NCBI GenBank assembly: GCA_020634495.1
Contig: JACKBR010000006.1
Coordinates: 62,001 to 126,000 of the forward strand
Source: Ardenticatenaceae bacterium
Lineage (GTDB): Bacteria > Chloroflexota > Anaerolineae > Promineifilales > Promineifilaceae
DNA: 64,000 nucleotides
Direction of reading: 5' to 3'
Shown here: in pieces, positions 9,567-19,249 of the stretch
Position numbering within the stretch: position 1 is the stretch's first letter
Layout: every line of letters begins with the position of its first letter
Translations under genes and position numbers: made by a program
Notes under the pieces: model-generated
The model's input: only the letters and a program-made list of their open reading frames with translations
The model's database searches: none
What the model was told of the DNA's origin: nothing

Positions 9567-9706
9567 GGCGGATATTGTACCGGAGTTAGGTATTAGGTCG
9601 AAAATTAGCAGCTTGTGGAACTATTGGGTAGGGTCAGGCGTTATAAGGATGTCATGGCAGGCAATCTCTGTTGCTTGCCCCTTGTTGACAAAATAGGAGA
9701 ATGCGA

Positions 9707-10324
9707 ATGAAAGCCACAAAATTGATTTGGAGTATGGTATTATTTTTGCTGATTGGCTGTACGGCCGTAACCACCACAGAAGAACCGGGGGAAACGGCCG
9801 TTCCGCCCCAAACAGAACCTACCCAATCTACAGAATCTATCGAAGCTGAACCAGAGGAACCGCCAGTGATTGGCACACCTGAAACAGAACCCACCCCCAC
9901 CGAAGACGACACCAAGCAAGTCTCAGAGCCGGTGACGGTAAACCTGAGCGATATTACCCCGGTGCCGTTGGAAGGCACGCCCATCGTGCAGCCCGCCCCC
10001 GGTAATCCAGGTCTCAAAGACCCCGTTGTGCAGGCCATGCTCGATCTAAGCGCTCGCGTTGGCGTGACGGTGGATGACATTGAGCTGGTTTCGCTGCTGG
10101 AAGTGACCTGGCGGGATGGCAGCCTGGGCTGCCCTGAAGCCGGTGTGGCCTATACCCAGGCGCTGGTGCCCGGCCAGCAAATGATCTTGCGTGCCGCTGG
10201 CGAGGATTATTATTATCACAGCGGCAAGAACGACGTTTTTTCATTCTGCGGCGATCCTGTTCCGCCTTTGGAAAGTATGCCCATCAATCCAAACGAACCC
10301 CCACCACCGGGCCAGGACGATTAG
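9707..10324 (+). CDS. Small lipoprotein with acidic Thr/Glu/Pro linker and conserved C-terminal domain
   Basis: I start at ATG 9707 because AGGAGA (9695-9700) is six bases upstream; ATG 9701 directly abuts it. The signal peptide ends in LLIGC, giving an exported lipoprotein. A Glu/Thr/Pro-rich disordered spacer of about 75 residues leads to a C-terminal domain with the pattern VTWRDGSLGCPEAGVAYTQA, then LVPGQQMILRA and YYYHSG, and a Cys-pair-like arrangement (GCPE ... FCGDP). That pattern recurs in other bacterial secreted proteins of unknown role. The function is not known. It is divergent from the ABC importer and ends at a strong terminator. Confidence 0.75.
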   Translation: MKATKLIWSMVLFLLIGCTAVTTTEEPGETAVPPQTEPTQSTESIEAEPEEPPVIGTPETEPTPTEDDTKQVSEPVTVNLSDITPVPLEGTPIVQPAPGNPGLKDPVVQAMLDLSARVGVTVDDIELVSLLEVTWRDGSLGCPEAGVAYTQALVPGQQMILRAAGEDYYYHSGKNDVFSFCGDPVPPLESMPINPNEPPPPGQDD

Positions 10325-10333
10325 ACAACTGGT

Positions 10334-10375
10334 AAAAAAAAGAGGCTCTGTCTGCCAGACAGAGCCTCTTTTTTT
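10334..10375. terminator. Strong bidirectional terminator
   Basis: An almost perfect hairpin, AAAGAGGCTCTGTCTG with its complement and a loop of two to four bases, is flanked by an A-run and a T-run. It serves the plus-strand lipoprotein gene and the minus-strand subtilase gene that converge here. Confidence 0.9.
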
Positions 10376-10396
10376 ATTCATGAAACAGGTTCCTGC

Positions 10397-13300
10397 TTAC
10401 GGGCCAGTAACCACAACCAGTTCTGGGCCGTTGCCAGTTTCGGCACTGTTGAACAAGTTTCGGCCAGCGCCATCAGGCAGCAGCGCCAGGCTAAAGGTGC
10501 CGTCGCCATTGATGAAGCTGGTGACGTCAATTTCTACCCAGGTGTTGCCGCTGATCGCGCCAGAACCATTGAGAACCGTGCCAGCAGCGGGCGCTGTGCT
10601 GTAGGTAATGCTGGATTGTGTCCAGCCGTTGTCGGCCACGCCTGCCACGTCAAACGGGGCAGCAGCGGTGGTGACAAAAACCCGCAGCGTGGCGGAAGCC
10701 ACCGAACCATCCAGCCCGGCTACGTTGAATTTCAGGTAGCTGAGGATGTCTGGTACATCGTCTGTGCCCAGAATTGTTGCCGCGCCGTAGTTGCTGGTGG
10801 GCCGGTTAGACAGCACAATGGCGTCATCACTGGTGGTGAAGGTGAAGGTGCTGCCGCCAGGGCCAGATGTTGCTGTAGCGGTAGGCGTAGGCGATGCGGT
10901 TGCAGTCGCTGTTGGCGTGGGTGGAACGGCCGTATTCGTCGGTGTTGGCGTGGGTGGCGGCGCAATCACAACCGTCGTGTCATTATTGTCACCGACGCCC
11001 GTTTCTTGAACTAACAAAACGTCGCCAATATTTTCAGACCCCAGCGGTGGATCAAGCGTGATTGTGGCAAATCCCGGACAGGCAAAACCAGTAAACGGGC
11101 CGCCCAAAGTTCCACTGCCTAAGGTAGTGCTGGTTGTCAGGTTCGTGACGGTGACATTGATACCAACATCTCCAGTAATATTTACGAAATCATTGCCAGC
11201 AACAGCCTCACCTTCAAACTGAACATCGCAGCGAGGCGTTGGCGTGAATGTAGGCGTCGGTGGCGCTGGTGTTGGCGTATTGGTAGGCGTGGGCGGAACG
11301 GCCGTGTTCGTCGGTGTTGGTGTGGGGCCTGTAGCCGTTTCCACCACCAGCTCCGGCGGATTAAACCCTTCACGACTTTGAGCAATGATCAACGACGTGT
11401 CCGTCGTGGTCAATGCCATGCTGTACAAACCATTCCCGGTGATGTAAGACGTCACATCCACTTCCATGTACGTGCCAGCCGTTGTGGCTCCAGAACTGTT
11501 AATCGCCGCGCCAATGGCAGGTGCATTGTTAAAGGTGATGCCACCTTCCGTCCAGCTGTTGTCTGCCACTTGCTGCGCCGTGAAGCCCGCCGACGAAGTG
11601 GACTGAACATACAGCCGCAGCGTAGCGCTGCTGACCGTGCCTACCAGCCCTTGCACATCAAAGCGCAGGTAAGAATTGGCTGTGGGCGCGGCATCCAGCC
11701 GAAGCTGGGCGCTGCCGCCTAGATTGCCATTTGGCCGGTTAGAGAACACGCTGGCATCAGCCACCGGGTTAAAGGTTGGCACCTCAACCGAAGTGATAAC
11801 CCCAACCGGCATACGAGCAGCGGGCGCTTCTCCGCCGCCCGGCGTTAACGTAATTGCCCCAAAGACCCATTCATTGTTTGAATCACTGGTCACCACGGCA
11901 TCAATCGTAATGATTTGGGTTGCCCCTGGTGCCAAAACGAAGCTGCTTGGCGACACATTCAGCGTGACGCCTGCTGGCGAATCGACCGAGGCATTCCAGG
12001 TTACAGAGCTGGCCAACGTACTGCGCACCGTGCGCGTCCAGGAACAGCTGTTGGCACAATTGCTGTCTGCCATGCTGGCCAGGTTCAGCTCCGTTGGATC
12101 GCCACCTTGGGCCGGATTGGCTGCCAGGTAATTGGCTTCTGTCTCATCCAGAACCAATCCAGCCAGACCAGCAACCGACAAATCAACCCGGCCAGACCCC
12201 ATGTCAAACGGATCGGCTGGGGTTACGCCATCTTCCTTCAAGACAGAAGTGAAAGCGGTTGTCATCAGCGCCGATTGAATTTCGGCAGGCGTCCAGTCAG
12301 GATGCAGAGCCATCATCAACGCCCCAGCGCCAGCCACATGCGGGCTGGACATCGAGGTGCCGCTGATGGAATTCCATTCCACCACGCCACCGCTGCCGTA
12401 GGCGGCAATAATGTCTACGCCAGGCGCGGTCACATTTGGCGACAAAATATCGATGGCTCGATTGGCTCCGCGAGAGCTAAAACCCGCCATGACGTCGGCG
12501 TTGCTGCTGTTAATGTCCATGACGGTTCCGGCGATGGTGCCTGTATGCCCAGAACCCGAAGCCAGCCATGCTTTAAGCGCCACGCCATCGGCATAGGTGA
12601 TGTGTACAGCGGGCAAAACATGAGCGTCGGCATTCAGCGAATTGCCATTCGGTTCGTCGTTAGCCAGAATGAAGCCGCCAGCGCCGCCATCTAGCACGCT
12701 TTGGCCTTTATCTACGCGGGCATGAACGCCGCGGTCACAAACGACAATTTGTCCGCTAAAGGTGCCAGGTGAAAAAGCGCCAGGGGCACACAACGGATCG
12801 CCAAAGTCGCCAGCGTACACAATTGCCGCTGGGCCGTACCCGCTGGTGATACTTTTGCCAGAGATGTCGGCGGGCGGGGTGGTTGCGCCACCGCTCATGC
12901 TGCCCAGCACGTTCAGCAACAGGCGGTCGTGTGTAGAAGCCCCAACCGAAGTAAGCCAGGGGGCATCGGCTGGGGAACCGACTGTTTCGGCTCCAGGGCC
13001 AGAGTTACCGGCGGAGGTGGCGACAAAGATGCCAGCAGCGCGGGCATTCAGGAAGCCAACTGTGTCAAAATCGGTCCAAAGGCTTGAGGCTGCTTCGCTG
13101 CCGATGGAATAGTTGATTACGTTCACGCCATCCAAAATAGCCTGGTCGATGGCGGCTGACAGGGCCGAGACGGTGCAGCAGCCGCTGTAGGCAATAATGT
13201 TGGCATGGGGCGCTACGCCGGAGATGTCTCGGCTAAAGGAAAAGGTGGGGGCGTTAACGGTTGCACCCAAGACGACATTGCCAGCCGAGGTGCTGGCCGT

Positions 13301-14131
13301 GTGGGAACCGTGCCCATCATAATCGGTGGGGTCGCCGCCGTTGACTGTGGGGAAGCCCCAGGCTCCGATGAGCTTGTCGTTGCAGGTGAAGCTGGGATCG
13401 TAGCTGGCATTGCCCGGATCGCAAACGCCTACGTAATTGCCGGAGCCGAAGGGGTTTGTGTGGTCGTAGCCGTCACCGCCAATGTCGGCAAAGGAAGGGT
13501 TGAGGGGGTTGATGCCGGTGTCGATGATACCCACGATGATGCCTTCACCCTGCGTGCCGGGCAGCCCGCCAGTGGCTGTGCCCGTCCAAATCTCTGAAGC
13601 GCCAATCCAGCCGGGGCCGTTGTCGGTCATCAGGACGCGCTCAACGTCACGCTGCACGGCGATGACGCCGGGCATGTTGGCAATTTCCAGGGCTTCTTCG
13701 GGGGACAGCAGGAGGGCAAGACCATGATTGCCAGCTTCATATTCATAAATCGGGTTCAGCGTACGGCCGATTCGCTGGGCCATGTTGCTAACGTATTCGC
13801 TGCGCCGGTTGGCCAGGAATTGGCGGTATGCGCGGCTGTCGGCATCGTTGGGGTCAAGCCGGTTGGTGCCGCGTGCCTGGGGGTTGGTGGGGGCTAAGTT
13901 GCTCTCGCCGCCACGGTAGCGGGCCAGGGGCGCTTCTTCAAACCGCACCAGGTAGATGCCGGGTTCGGTATCGTTAAGCAGTTGTGAGGTGTCTACGGCG
14001 GAAACGGCCGTTACCGGTTTTGTTTCTCCCTCTGCCAAACTGAGCGACGCAGAAGAAAGAATAACCATAGCCGTGAGCATGAGGAGCAAAAAGATGCCAA
14101 ATGTGCTGCGTTGATTAAGTTTCTTAAACAT
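10397..14131 (-). CDS. Secreted subtilisin-like serine protease (S8) with PA domain and two C-terminal carbohydrate-binding-like modules
   Basis: 1244 residues. The order is: signal peptide (1-33), inhibitor I9-like propeptide (about 57-168), subtilase domain with Asp204 (IIDTGINP), His274 (DGHGSHTAS), oxyanion Asn376 (ATSAGNSGPG) and Ser593 (GTSMSSPHVAGA), with a protease-associated domain inserted at about 425-545. A fibronectin-like region follows. Then comes a CBM96/DNRLRE-like module (about 790-950), a PT-rich linker, a small beta domain with two Cys, a second linker and a second DNRLRE-like module ending ELVVVTGP. It is an extracellular protease. The start is ATG 14131 with GAAGGAAA upstream. 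The next minus-strand gene upstream has the same last two modules. Confidence 0.93.
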   Translation of the reverse strand: MFKKLNQRSTFGIFLLLMLTAMVILSSASLSLAEGETKPVTAVSAVDTSQLLNDTEPGIYLVRFEEAPLARYRGGESNLAPTNPQARGTNRLDPNDADSRAYRQFLANRRSEYVSNMAQRIGRTLNPIYEYEAGNHGLALLLSPEEALEIANMPGVIAVQRDVERVLMTDNGPGWIGASEIWTGTATGGLPGTQGEGIIVGIIDTGINPLNPSFADIGGDGYDHTNPFGSGNYVGVCDPGNASYDPSFTCNDKLIGAWGFPTVNGGDPTDYDGHGSHTASTSAGNVVLGATVNAPTFSFSRDISGVAPHANIIAYSGCCTVSALSAAIDQAILDGVNVINYSIGSEAASSLWTDFDTVGFLNARAAGIFVATSAGNSGPGAETVGSPADAPWLTSVGASTHDRLLLNVLGSMSGGATTPPADISGKSITSGYGPAAIVYAGDFGDPLCAPGAFSPGTFSGQIVVCDRGVHARVDKGQSVLDGGAGGFILANDEPNGNSLNADAHVLPAVHITYADGVALKAWLASGSGHTGTIAGTVMDINSSNADVMAGFSSRGANRAIDILSPNVTAPGVDIIAAYGSGGVVEWNSISGTSMSSPHVAGAGALMMALHPDWTPAEIQSALMTTAFTSVLKEDGVTPADPFDMGSGRVDLSVAGLAGLVLDETEANYLAANPAQGGDPTELNLASMADSNCANSCSWTRTVRSTLASSVTWNASVDSPAGVTLNVSPSSFVLAPGATQIITIDAVVTSDSNNEWVFGAITLTPGGGEAPAARMPVGVITSVEVPTFNPVADASVFSNRPNGNLGGSAQLRLDAAPTANSYLRFDVQGLVGTVSSATLRLYVQSTSSAGFTAQQVADNSWTEGGITFNNAPAIGAAINSSGATTAGTYMEVDVTSYITGNGLYSMALTTTDTSLIIAQSREGFNPPELVVETATGPTPTPTNTAVPPTPTNTPTPAPPTPTFTPTPRCDVQFEGEAVAGNDFVNITGDVGINVTVTNLTTSTTLGSGTLGGPFTGFACPGFATITLDPPLGSENIGDVLLVQETGVGDNNDTTVVIAPPPTPTPTNTAVPPTPTATATASPTPTATATSGPGGSTFTFTTSDDAIVLSNRPTSNYGAATILGTDDVPDILSYLKFNVAGLDGSVASATLRVFVTTAAAPFDVAGVADNGWTQSSITYSTAPAAGTVLNGSGAISGNTWVEIDVTSFINGDGTFSLALLPDGAGRNLFNSAETGNGPELVVVTGP

Positions 14132-14471
14132 AAGTGCCTGTTTTCCTTCAAGATTTGATGATGATGCCAGATAAACGTTTGGGTTCTTCTTTCTATGTTT
14201 TAGAACAATAGCAATCTCCTTTTGTATGGGGTGATGTGGGAAATTCTGTGTTGTGACAGGAAAGGACGTGGTGTTGAAAAGGGATACGGCCGTTTCCTGA
14301 GCTTATTTTTTCGAATGAGTGCAGCAGTTGCCAAAAATGCCTGGGTGGGCAGGCTAATTTTAGAGAGAATAACTTAACGAGGCGGTTAAGCTAAAGTTTC
14401 TGCAAAAAATCTATCCAAAACTCAAAAATCCCTGTGACCTCTGTGGCTAAAATAGAGACCCTTGTTAAGAC

Positions 14472-14505
14472 AAAAAAAGAGGGTCTCTACAGAGACCCTC
14501 TTTTA
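14472..14505. terminator. Hairpin terminator of the 14532-17321 gene
   Basis: The inverted repeat AAAAGAGGGTCTCT with a two-base loop has an A-run on one side and T-run on the other. It sits 27 bases past the stop of the minus-strand gene. The rest of 14132-14471 shows only one copy of the octamer (near 14285) and a stretch (about 14400-14452) resembling other intergenic sequence here (see 18370-18495). Confidence 0.85.
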
Positions 14506-14531
14506 TAAAAATACGCTAGACGAAGCGAATC

Positions 14532-17321
14532 TTATGGTCCAGTAACAACCACTAATTCTGGTGCGTTAGCTCCTTCATCGCTGCTAAAGAGGTTTCGTCC
14601 AACACTGTTAGGCAAAAGCGCCAGGCTAAAGGTGCCATCACCGCTGATGTAACTGGTAACGTCAATCTCAACCCAGGTGCTTGTGCTAAACGAACCCGAA
14701 CCGTTGATCACCGCTCCAGCAGCGGGGGCGTTGCCATAGGTAATGCTGCCCTCAGTCCAACTGGTATCAGCCACCTGAGCCACATCAAATGCAGCATTGC
14801 CGCTGGTAGCAAAAACGCGCAGCGTTGCCGAAGCAACCGGGCCATCCAAACCAGCCACGTTGAACTTCAAGTAGCTTAGAATGTCCGGGGCATCATCTGT
14901 TCCCAAAATTGTGGCAGAGCCGTAATTGGCCGTTGAGCGATTGGACAACACAATAGCATCATCGCTGGTGCTGAAGGTGAACGTGCTGCCACCAGGGCCA
15001 GGGGTATTGGTTGGCGTTGGTGTATTTGTGGGTGTGGGCGGTACGCCTGTGCTGGTTGGGGTGGGGGTTGGCCCGCCACCGCCGCCAAACTGTACAACCA
15101 GCTCTGGCGGATTACTGCCTTCGCGGCTGCTCACCTGAATCAGACTGGTTTCGGCCGTACTTAAGCCAAAGCTCAAGAGCCCATTGCCCGTTACGTAGCT
15201 TGTTACATCAACATCCACATAATTATTGGCTGTGATAGCGCCAGAGCCGTTCAAAACAGCGCCCAAAGCAGGAGCGTTGCTGCCGTTTAAGGTGAATTCT
15301 CCCCAGCTGTTGTCGGCTACCTGGTGAACATTGTAGCCAGGTGTGGAGGTGGATTGGGTATAGATGCGCAGCGTTGCCTGGGTTACTGCTCCGGTTACGC
15401 CTTGAATGTTAAAGCGAAGATAGCTATTTGTTACTGGTGAGGCATCAATACGCAATGTTGCTGCACCGCCTAAATTGCCGTTGGGTCGTGAAGAAATGGC
15501 AAAGGCGTCTGCTTCTGGATTGAGCGTGACTGAGCCGGTACCTGGACCTGGGGTATTGGTTGGCGTTGGCGGTGCGGGTGTATTTGTGGGGGTTGGCGGT
15601 ACACCTGTGCTGGTTGGGGTGGGGGTTGGCCCGCCAGTGGTGCAAGAAGCATAGCTCATCGAAGCAATGTATGTTCCCCAGCGACCCTGCGTTGTGCCAG
15701 TGTTTTTACTGTACTCGCCCAAGTACCAGAAGGTCGTGCCATCTGGATCGATGGTCATGCCGGTGTAGTCACCCCAGCGGCGTGGCGAGGAAAATTCAAA
15801 CGAGGTGTAATTGATTTCGCCAGCTTTAATTTGGGTTTCCGCTTGCAAGGTGTTTAGTGGATCGCTGCTCTGTCGTCCGGCATAAAATACGGAGGGGAAG
15901 GAGCTGTTATTAGATTTGGTGTACCCGACTGCCATATCATCACAATGGTTAACGGCCAGGTCGGGATGGAAACGATAGTCGCCGTTGCTGGACAAAACGC
16001 CAGATTGCACAATGGTTGCCGTTGCGGGATTAATTTGCGCCCAGCGAATACAGTTCACGGAACCGCTGCCTGGATTACAGGCTATGGCCATGGTTGTCCA
16101 GGCGAAACCGTTGCGGTATTCAAAATCGAGTGGACGCCAATCGCCTGCGTCGAGCGTGCCGCCGCCAGACTGTACAGAAGCCAGGGGCAAGCCTGCCGTT
16201 ACGCCTGTGCTGGCATTGAGATCGATGGTGCCAACGGCCGTTACCGTATTTGCCCCAAATGGATCATTCCAGGCCCAGATGGTGTGATCCGCGCCATTGT
16301 AGCCTGTTTCTGTGATGAAATAGTGAGGGCCACTCGTTGGCCAGGTGCCCTGATTCCAACCATGCAGATTCGCTGGCTGAGGCGTGTCTTCATTGCTGCC
16401 CAGGTTTTGCATCACAGATGCGGCTGGCTGCCCGGCATACATGGCCTGCTTGTCAAAGGCCCAGATGCGAGAGTCTAAGAAGCTAAAGGTAAACATGTTA
16501 GCGCCCATGTAAATGGCATCTTGACCCACGCCAGCATGTGGGTAATCGAAGAAGATGCTGCCGCTGCCGGTTACAAAGTGGTAGACATTCCAACTGCCTG
16601 TTGGATCATTTGTTTGAGAAACGGCCAAACAATAGCCAGTGCCGTCGGCATCAATGCCTAAAATGTAGCGATCCGCAGATTCATCGTAAATGGCGTTGGG
16701 GTCAAACACGCCGGTACAATTGGGATTGGCTGACATGAAGCTGTCGAAGGTAGTGGGGCCAACTAGAGAGTTGCCGTTTTTGTCATAAATTTCGAGGGCC
16801 ACGTTGACTACAGCAATGATGTGATTTGGGCCGACGGTTAGTTCAGGATCAGGGGGAACATTGCCACCGCCACCGCAGCATTCGTTGTAATCCATGCTGT
16901 CGAAGTTGGTGCCTAAAACTGGGGTAAGCGGATTTGGGCCGCTGGGTTCCTGGATACCCAGGCTGGGAAGTAAGTTGGCTGATTCTGCTCGAAGTTCTGC
17001 TAACTGTGCTTCGCCGCGAATACCATCTTGCTCATTTAGATCTAATTCGCCTTGTCTCCATCGATCAAGTTGGTTGTTGGGGTCCAAAACACCAGCCGGT
17101 ACATCACGCAAATTAATGGTAAATGGTTCGGATAATTGCGTCACTGGCAATGCGAGATCACCAGCCTCTACAATCTCGCCGGAAGCGGGGGCAAAGGCTT
17201 GAATTGCTTCCTGGCGGCTGGCGGTTTCGGCTGCCGGGTTAACAGCGAGGCCGATCAGCCAAATGCCAATGGCTAGTAATGCGATTGGCAAGCCAATGCG
17301 GGGGAGTTTACGGAAAATCAT
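14532..17321 (-). CDS. Large secreted protein with two C-terminal DNRLRE/CBM96-like modules
   Basis: 929 residues starting at ATG 17321 with a hydrophobic signal segment (PIALLAIGIWLIGLAVNP). Residues about 130-580 form one large domain rich in Gly, Asn and aromatic residues (NECCGGGGNVPPDPE, VGPNHIIAVVNV, ADRYILGIDADG, GDYRFHPDLAVN). This looks like a beta-propeller of secreted proteins, but I see no catalytic motif. PT-rich linkers then join two modules of the same type, and in the same order, as in the neighbouring subtilase; both proteins end ELVVVTGP. It probably acts outside the cell, binding polymers or the cell surface. A specific function cannot be given. Confidence 0.8.
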   Translation of the reverse strand: MIFRKLPRIGLPIALLAIGIWLIGLAVNPAAETASRQEAIQAFAPASGEIVEAGDLALPVTQLSEPFTINLRDVPAGVLDPNNQLDRWRQGELDLNEQDGIRGEAQLAELRAESANLLPSLGIQEPSGPNPLTPVLGTNFDSMDYNECCGGGGNVPPDPELTVGPNHIIAVVNVALEIYDKNGNSLVGPTTFDSFMSANPNCTGVFDPNAIYDESADRYILGIDADGTGYCLAVSQTNDPTGSWNVYHFVTGSGSIFFDYPHAGVGQDAIYMGANMFTFSFLDSRIWAFDKQAMYAGQPAASVMQNLGSNEDTPQPANLHGWNQGTWPTSGPHYFITETGYNGADHTIWAWNDPFGANTVTAVGTIDLNASTGVTAGLPLASVQSGGGTLDAGDWRPLDFEYRNGFAWTTMAIACNPGSGSVNCIRWAQINPATATIVQSGVLSSNGDYRFHPDLAVNHCDDMAVGYTKSNNSSFPSVFYAGRQSSDPLNTLQAETQIKAGEINYTSFEFSSPRRWGDYTGMTIDPDGTTFWYLGEYSKNTGTTQGRWGTYIASMSYASCTTGGPTPTPTSTGVPPTPTNTPAPPTPTNTPGPGTGSVTLNPEADAFAISSRPNGNLGGAATLRIDASPVTNSYLRFNIQGVTGAVTQATLRIYTQSTSTPGYNVHQVADNSWGEFTLNGSNAPALGAVLNGSGAITANNYVDVDVTSYVTGNGLLSFGLSTAETSLIQVSSREGSNPPELVVQFGGGGGPTPTPTSTGVPPTPTNTPTPTNTPGPGGSTFTFSTSDDAIVLSNRSTANYGSATILGTDDAPDILSYLKFNVAGLDGPVASATLRVFATSGNAAFDVAQVADTSWTEGSITYGNAPAAGAVINGSGSFSTSTWVEIDVTSYISGDGTFSLALLPNSVGRNLFSSDEGANAPELVVVTGP

Positions 17322-17575
17322 TTTTTTGCTCCTTCACGACAGCGGTTATTGGGTTTTTCATAGCCGCTCATTGTGCATGAGGTAAAGATTGCACGCTAGG
17401 CGGTCTATGTTTAATCACTCTGCTATGATTTGACAGCCAGGGAGGACGGCCGTTTCTTCCATAATATACGGTAGGTAGCTTACCTTACGAGAAATCTTTC
17501 TTTATTGTAATTACGATGCTTATTCTGAGGATATTTTTGAACGTTTGTGTTCAAAAATTTTTTTGTGAATTACCG

Positions 17576-18271
17576 TTAACCCAATAACAAATAGGCCAGT
17601 ATCAGCATAACAATAATCGCCACGGTGACGAGAAAGCCTAAAATAATATTAAGTGCCAGTGTGTCTTGCTTTGCGGAACGAGGCCGCTTGGCCTGGCTAT
17701 CTCGTGGTTTATCTAAACTTTGCTTGAGGTCAGCGACCATTTTATCTGATTCTGTAGCCGGCTCGGCCGTTTTGCCAACAAGCGTTGGCTCTTCTTCTAC
17801 AGGTTCCACGCGGGGAATGGCTTCCTCGCCCAGGGCTGCCGGTTCTTTGAGCCAATCGGGCAGGTCTTCATTGGCAACGGCCGTTTCTTGAGTGGTTTCG
17901 GCGGGAACGGCCGTAAAAGTAGTGTCTACATCTTCTTCGGGCAGCCAGTCTGGCAGCTCATCTGTCTCTGATTGGGCCAATACATCCCGTGTTAGCTTTG
18001 GCTCGGCGGGGGCTGGTGTTGTGGCGGCCAGGTCGCCTGCGCTTTGCAGCGCCGCCAGCTGCTGCCGGGCTTTTTCATGATTGGGATTTAAAGACAGCGT
18101 TTTGCTTAGATACACAGCTTGTTTTTGGGGAGAATCAACCAACAGACTCAATAAATACCAGCCCTGCACCTGCTCTGGATCGCTATCAAGCAGTTCGGTT
18201 AGCTGGCGTTTTGCAGTTTGTTTATCGCCCATTCTTACGGCGGCAATTGCCTCTTTCAGCTTTTCGTCCAT
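17576..18271 (-). CDS. Tail-anchored TPR protein with PDWL motifs
   Basis: 231 residues from ATG 18271 (MDEKLKEAI), preceded by GGGTGG; an upstream in-frame start at 18292 lacks a site. Residues 1-80 form two to three tetratricopeptide-like repeats (AIAAVRMGDKQTAKRQL, GWYLLSLL, LNPNHEKARQQL). An acidic disordered region of about 110 residues follows, with two copies of LPDWL (ELPDWLPEED, DLPDWLKEP) and two octamer-derived TAV tripeptides. A basic patch and a C-terminal membrane helix end in AYLLLG. The same PDWL motif recurs in the giant TPR protein at 49067-55018. A scaffold or adaptor role at the membrane is likely; the partner is unknown. Confidence 0.75.
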   Translation of the reverse strand: MDEKLKEAIAAVRMGDKQTAKRQLTELLDSDPEQVQGWYLLSLLVDSPQKQAVYLSKTLSLNPNHEKARQQLAALQSAGDLAATTPAPAEPKLTRDVLAQSETDELPDWLPEEDVDTTFTAVPAETTQETAVANEDLPDWLKEPAALGEEAIPRVEPVEEEPTLVGKTAEPATESDKMVADLKQSLDKPRDSQAKRPRSAKQDTLALNIILGFLVTVAIIVMLILAYLLLG

Positions 18272-18507
18272 AAGAAACCACCCTTGTGCCACTTTAATTT
18301 AGCATCATTTACATAACAATGGTTACTGTTGGGGCACATTGTAGCATGGCTTGCATAAAATTTCGAGGGGAGAAATATGATTAAGAATCTATCCAAAAAA
18401 GCCAGAGGCTTGTACTGAGCGCAGCCAAAGTAGAAAAAAGAGAATCAGAGGCTTTAACCCTAAACTCAAAAACCTTTATGAACTCTGTGGCTCATATTTA
18501 AGTGTAC

Positions 18508-19179
18508 CTATTTTGTTAATTGGCTGAGGCTGGGGCAGGGGTAATGGAGATGTGCCTGGTGGACGGCCGTAAAATCAACCTGAGAGACAATGGCAGGCTC
18601 CAGAAAATTAGCCAGGGCTAAAATCAGGTCGCAGACGGGCAGCCCCATCACGTTACAATAGCATCCTTGCAACTGAGCCACTGGTTTGAATTGGGGGTGC
18701 TGAATGGCGTACCCGCCTGCTTTATCAAAAGGGTCTCCCGTGGCTATGTAAGCGTCAATTTCGGCATCTGAATAAGGGCGCATGGTGACAACGGCCGTAC
18801 TAACCCCATGCCATTCCCGACCGCTGCCCACTTCCCACAGCACAACACCAGTGTGTACCTCATGCTGCGTGCCCCGTAAACGTTTAAGCATCTGTCGCGC
18901 ATCCGCCGCATTCGCTGGCTTATTAAGCATCTCTCCAGCAAAGGCAACCGTCGTGTCGGCCGCCAAAATGATGGTTGGGGACGAGGCAACAGCCCTCAGC
19001 CCAGCAGCAATCTTTGCCGACTTTAGCCGGGCAGTTTGAACCACATTAAGCGCCGGGTCTGGGTCTGTAACGCTGTCTTCGTCAGCGTTTGCCACCTGAA
19101 TTTGAAAAGGCAGCCCTAAAAGCTGAAACAGCTCACGTCGGCGGGGCGATTGGGAGGCTAAAATAAATTGAATATTCAT
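18508..19179 (-). CDS. maf: Maf-family nucleotide pyrophosphatase
   Basis: A house-cleaning nucleoside triphosphate pyrophosphatase that hydrolyses modified or non-canonical NTPs. The N-terminal signature LASQSPRRRELFQLLGL, the conserved ADTTVAF and the LNKP, GDPFDKAGGYAIQ and MGLPV segments are typical. The start is ATG 19179 (MNIQFILASQ); an earlier in-frame start lies inside the rplL terminator. The C-terminus is about 25 residues longer than usual. It follows the ribosomal protein cluster just after its terminator, so it may depend on readthrough or on its own promoter. Confidence 0.92.
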   Translation of the reverse strand: MNIQFILASQSPRRRELFQLLGLPFQIQVANADEDSVTDPDPALNVVQTARLKSAKIAAGLRAVASSPTIILAADTTVAFAGEMLNKPANAADARQMLKRLRGTQHEVHTGVVLWEVGSGREWHGVSTAVVTMRPYSDAEIDAYIATGDPFDKAGGYAIQHPQFKPVAQLQGCYCNVMGLPVCDLILALANFLEPAIVSQVDFTAVHQAHLHYPCPSLSQLTK

Positions 19180-19188
19180 TGATATAAC

Positions 19189-19227
19189 AAAAAAGGCTAG
19201 TGCCAAGGCGGCCTAGCCTTTTTTTAA
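19189..19227 (-). terminator. Terminator of the rplJL transcript
   Basis: A hairpin with 12-base arms (AAAAAAGGCTAG on the plus strand and its complement) and a 12-base loop is flanked by T-runs. It lies about 22 bases past the rplL stop codon and just upstream of maf. Confidence 0.88.
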
Positions 19228-19249
19228 CGTTTCAAAAAAACAGGTGCGT

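Noticed and set aside
10850..11330. Regular GTTGGCGTGGGTGG-type repeats as a possible CRISPR
   Set aside because: Units are of variable length and code in frame for PT-rich linkers; there are no unique spacers.
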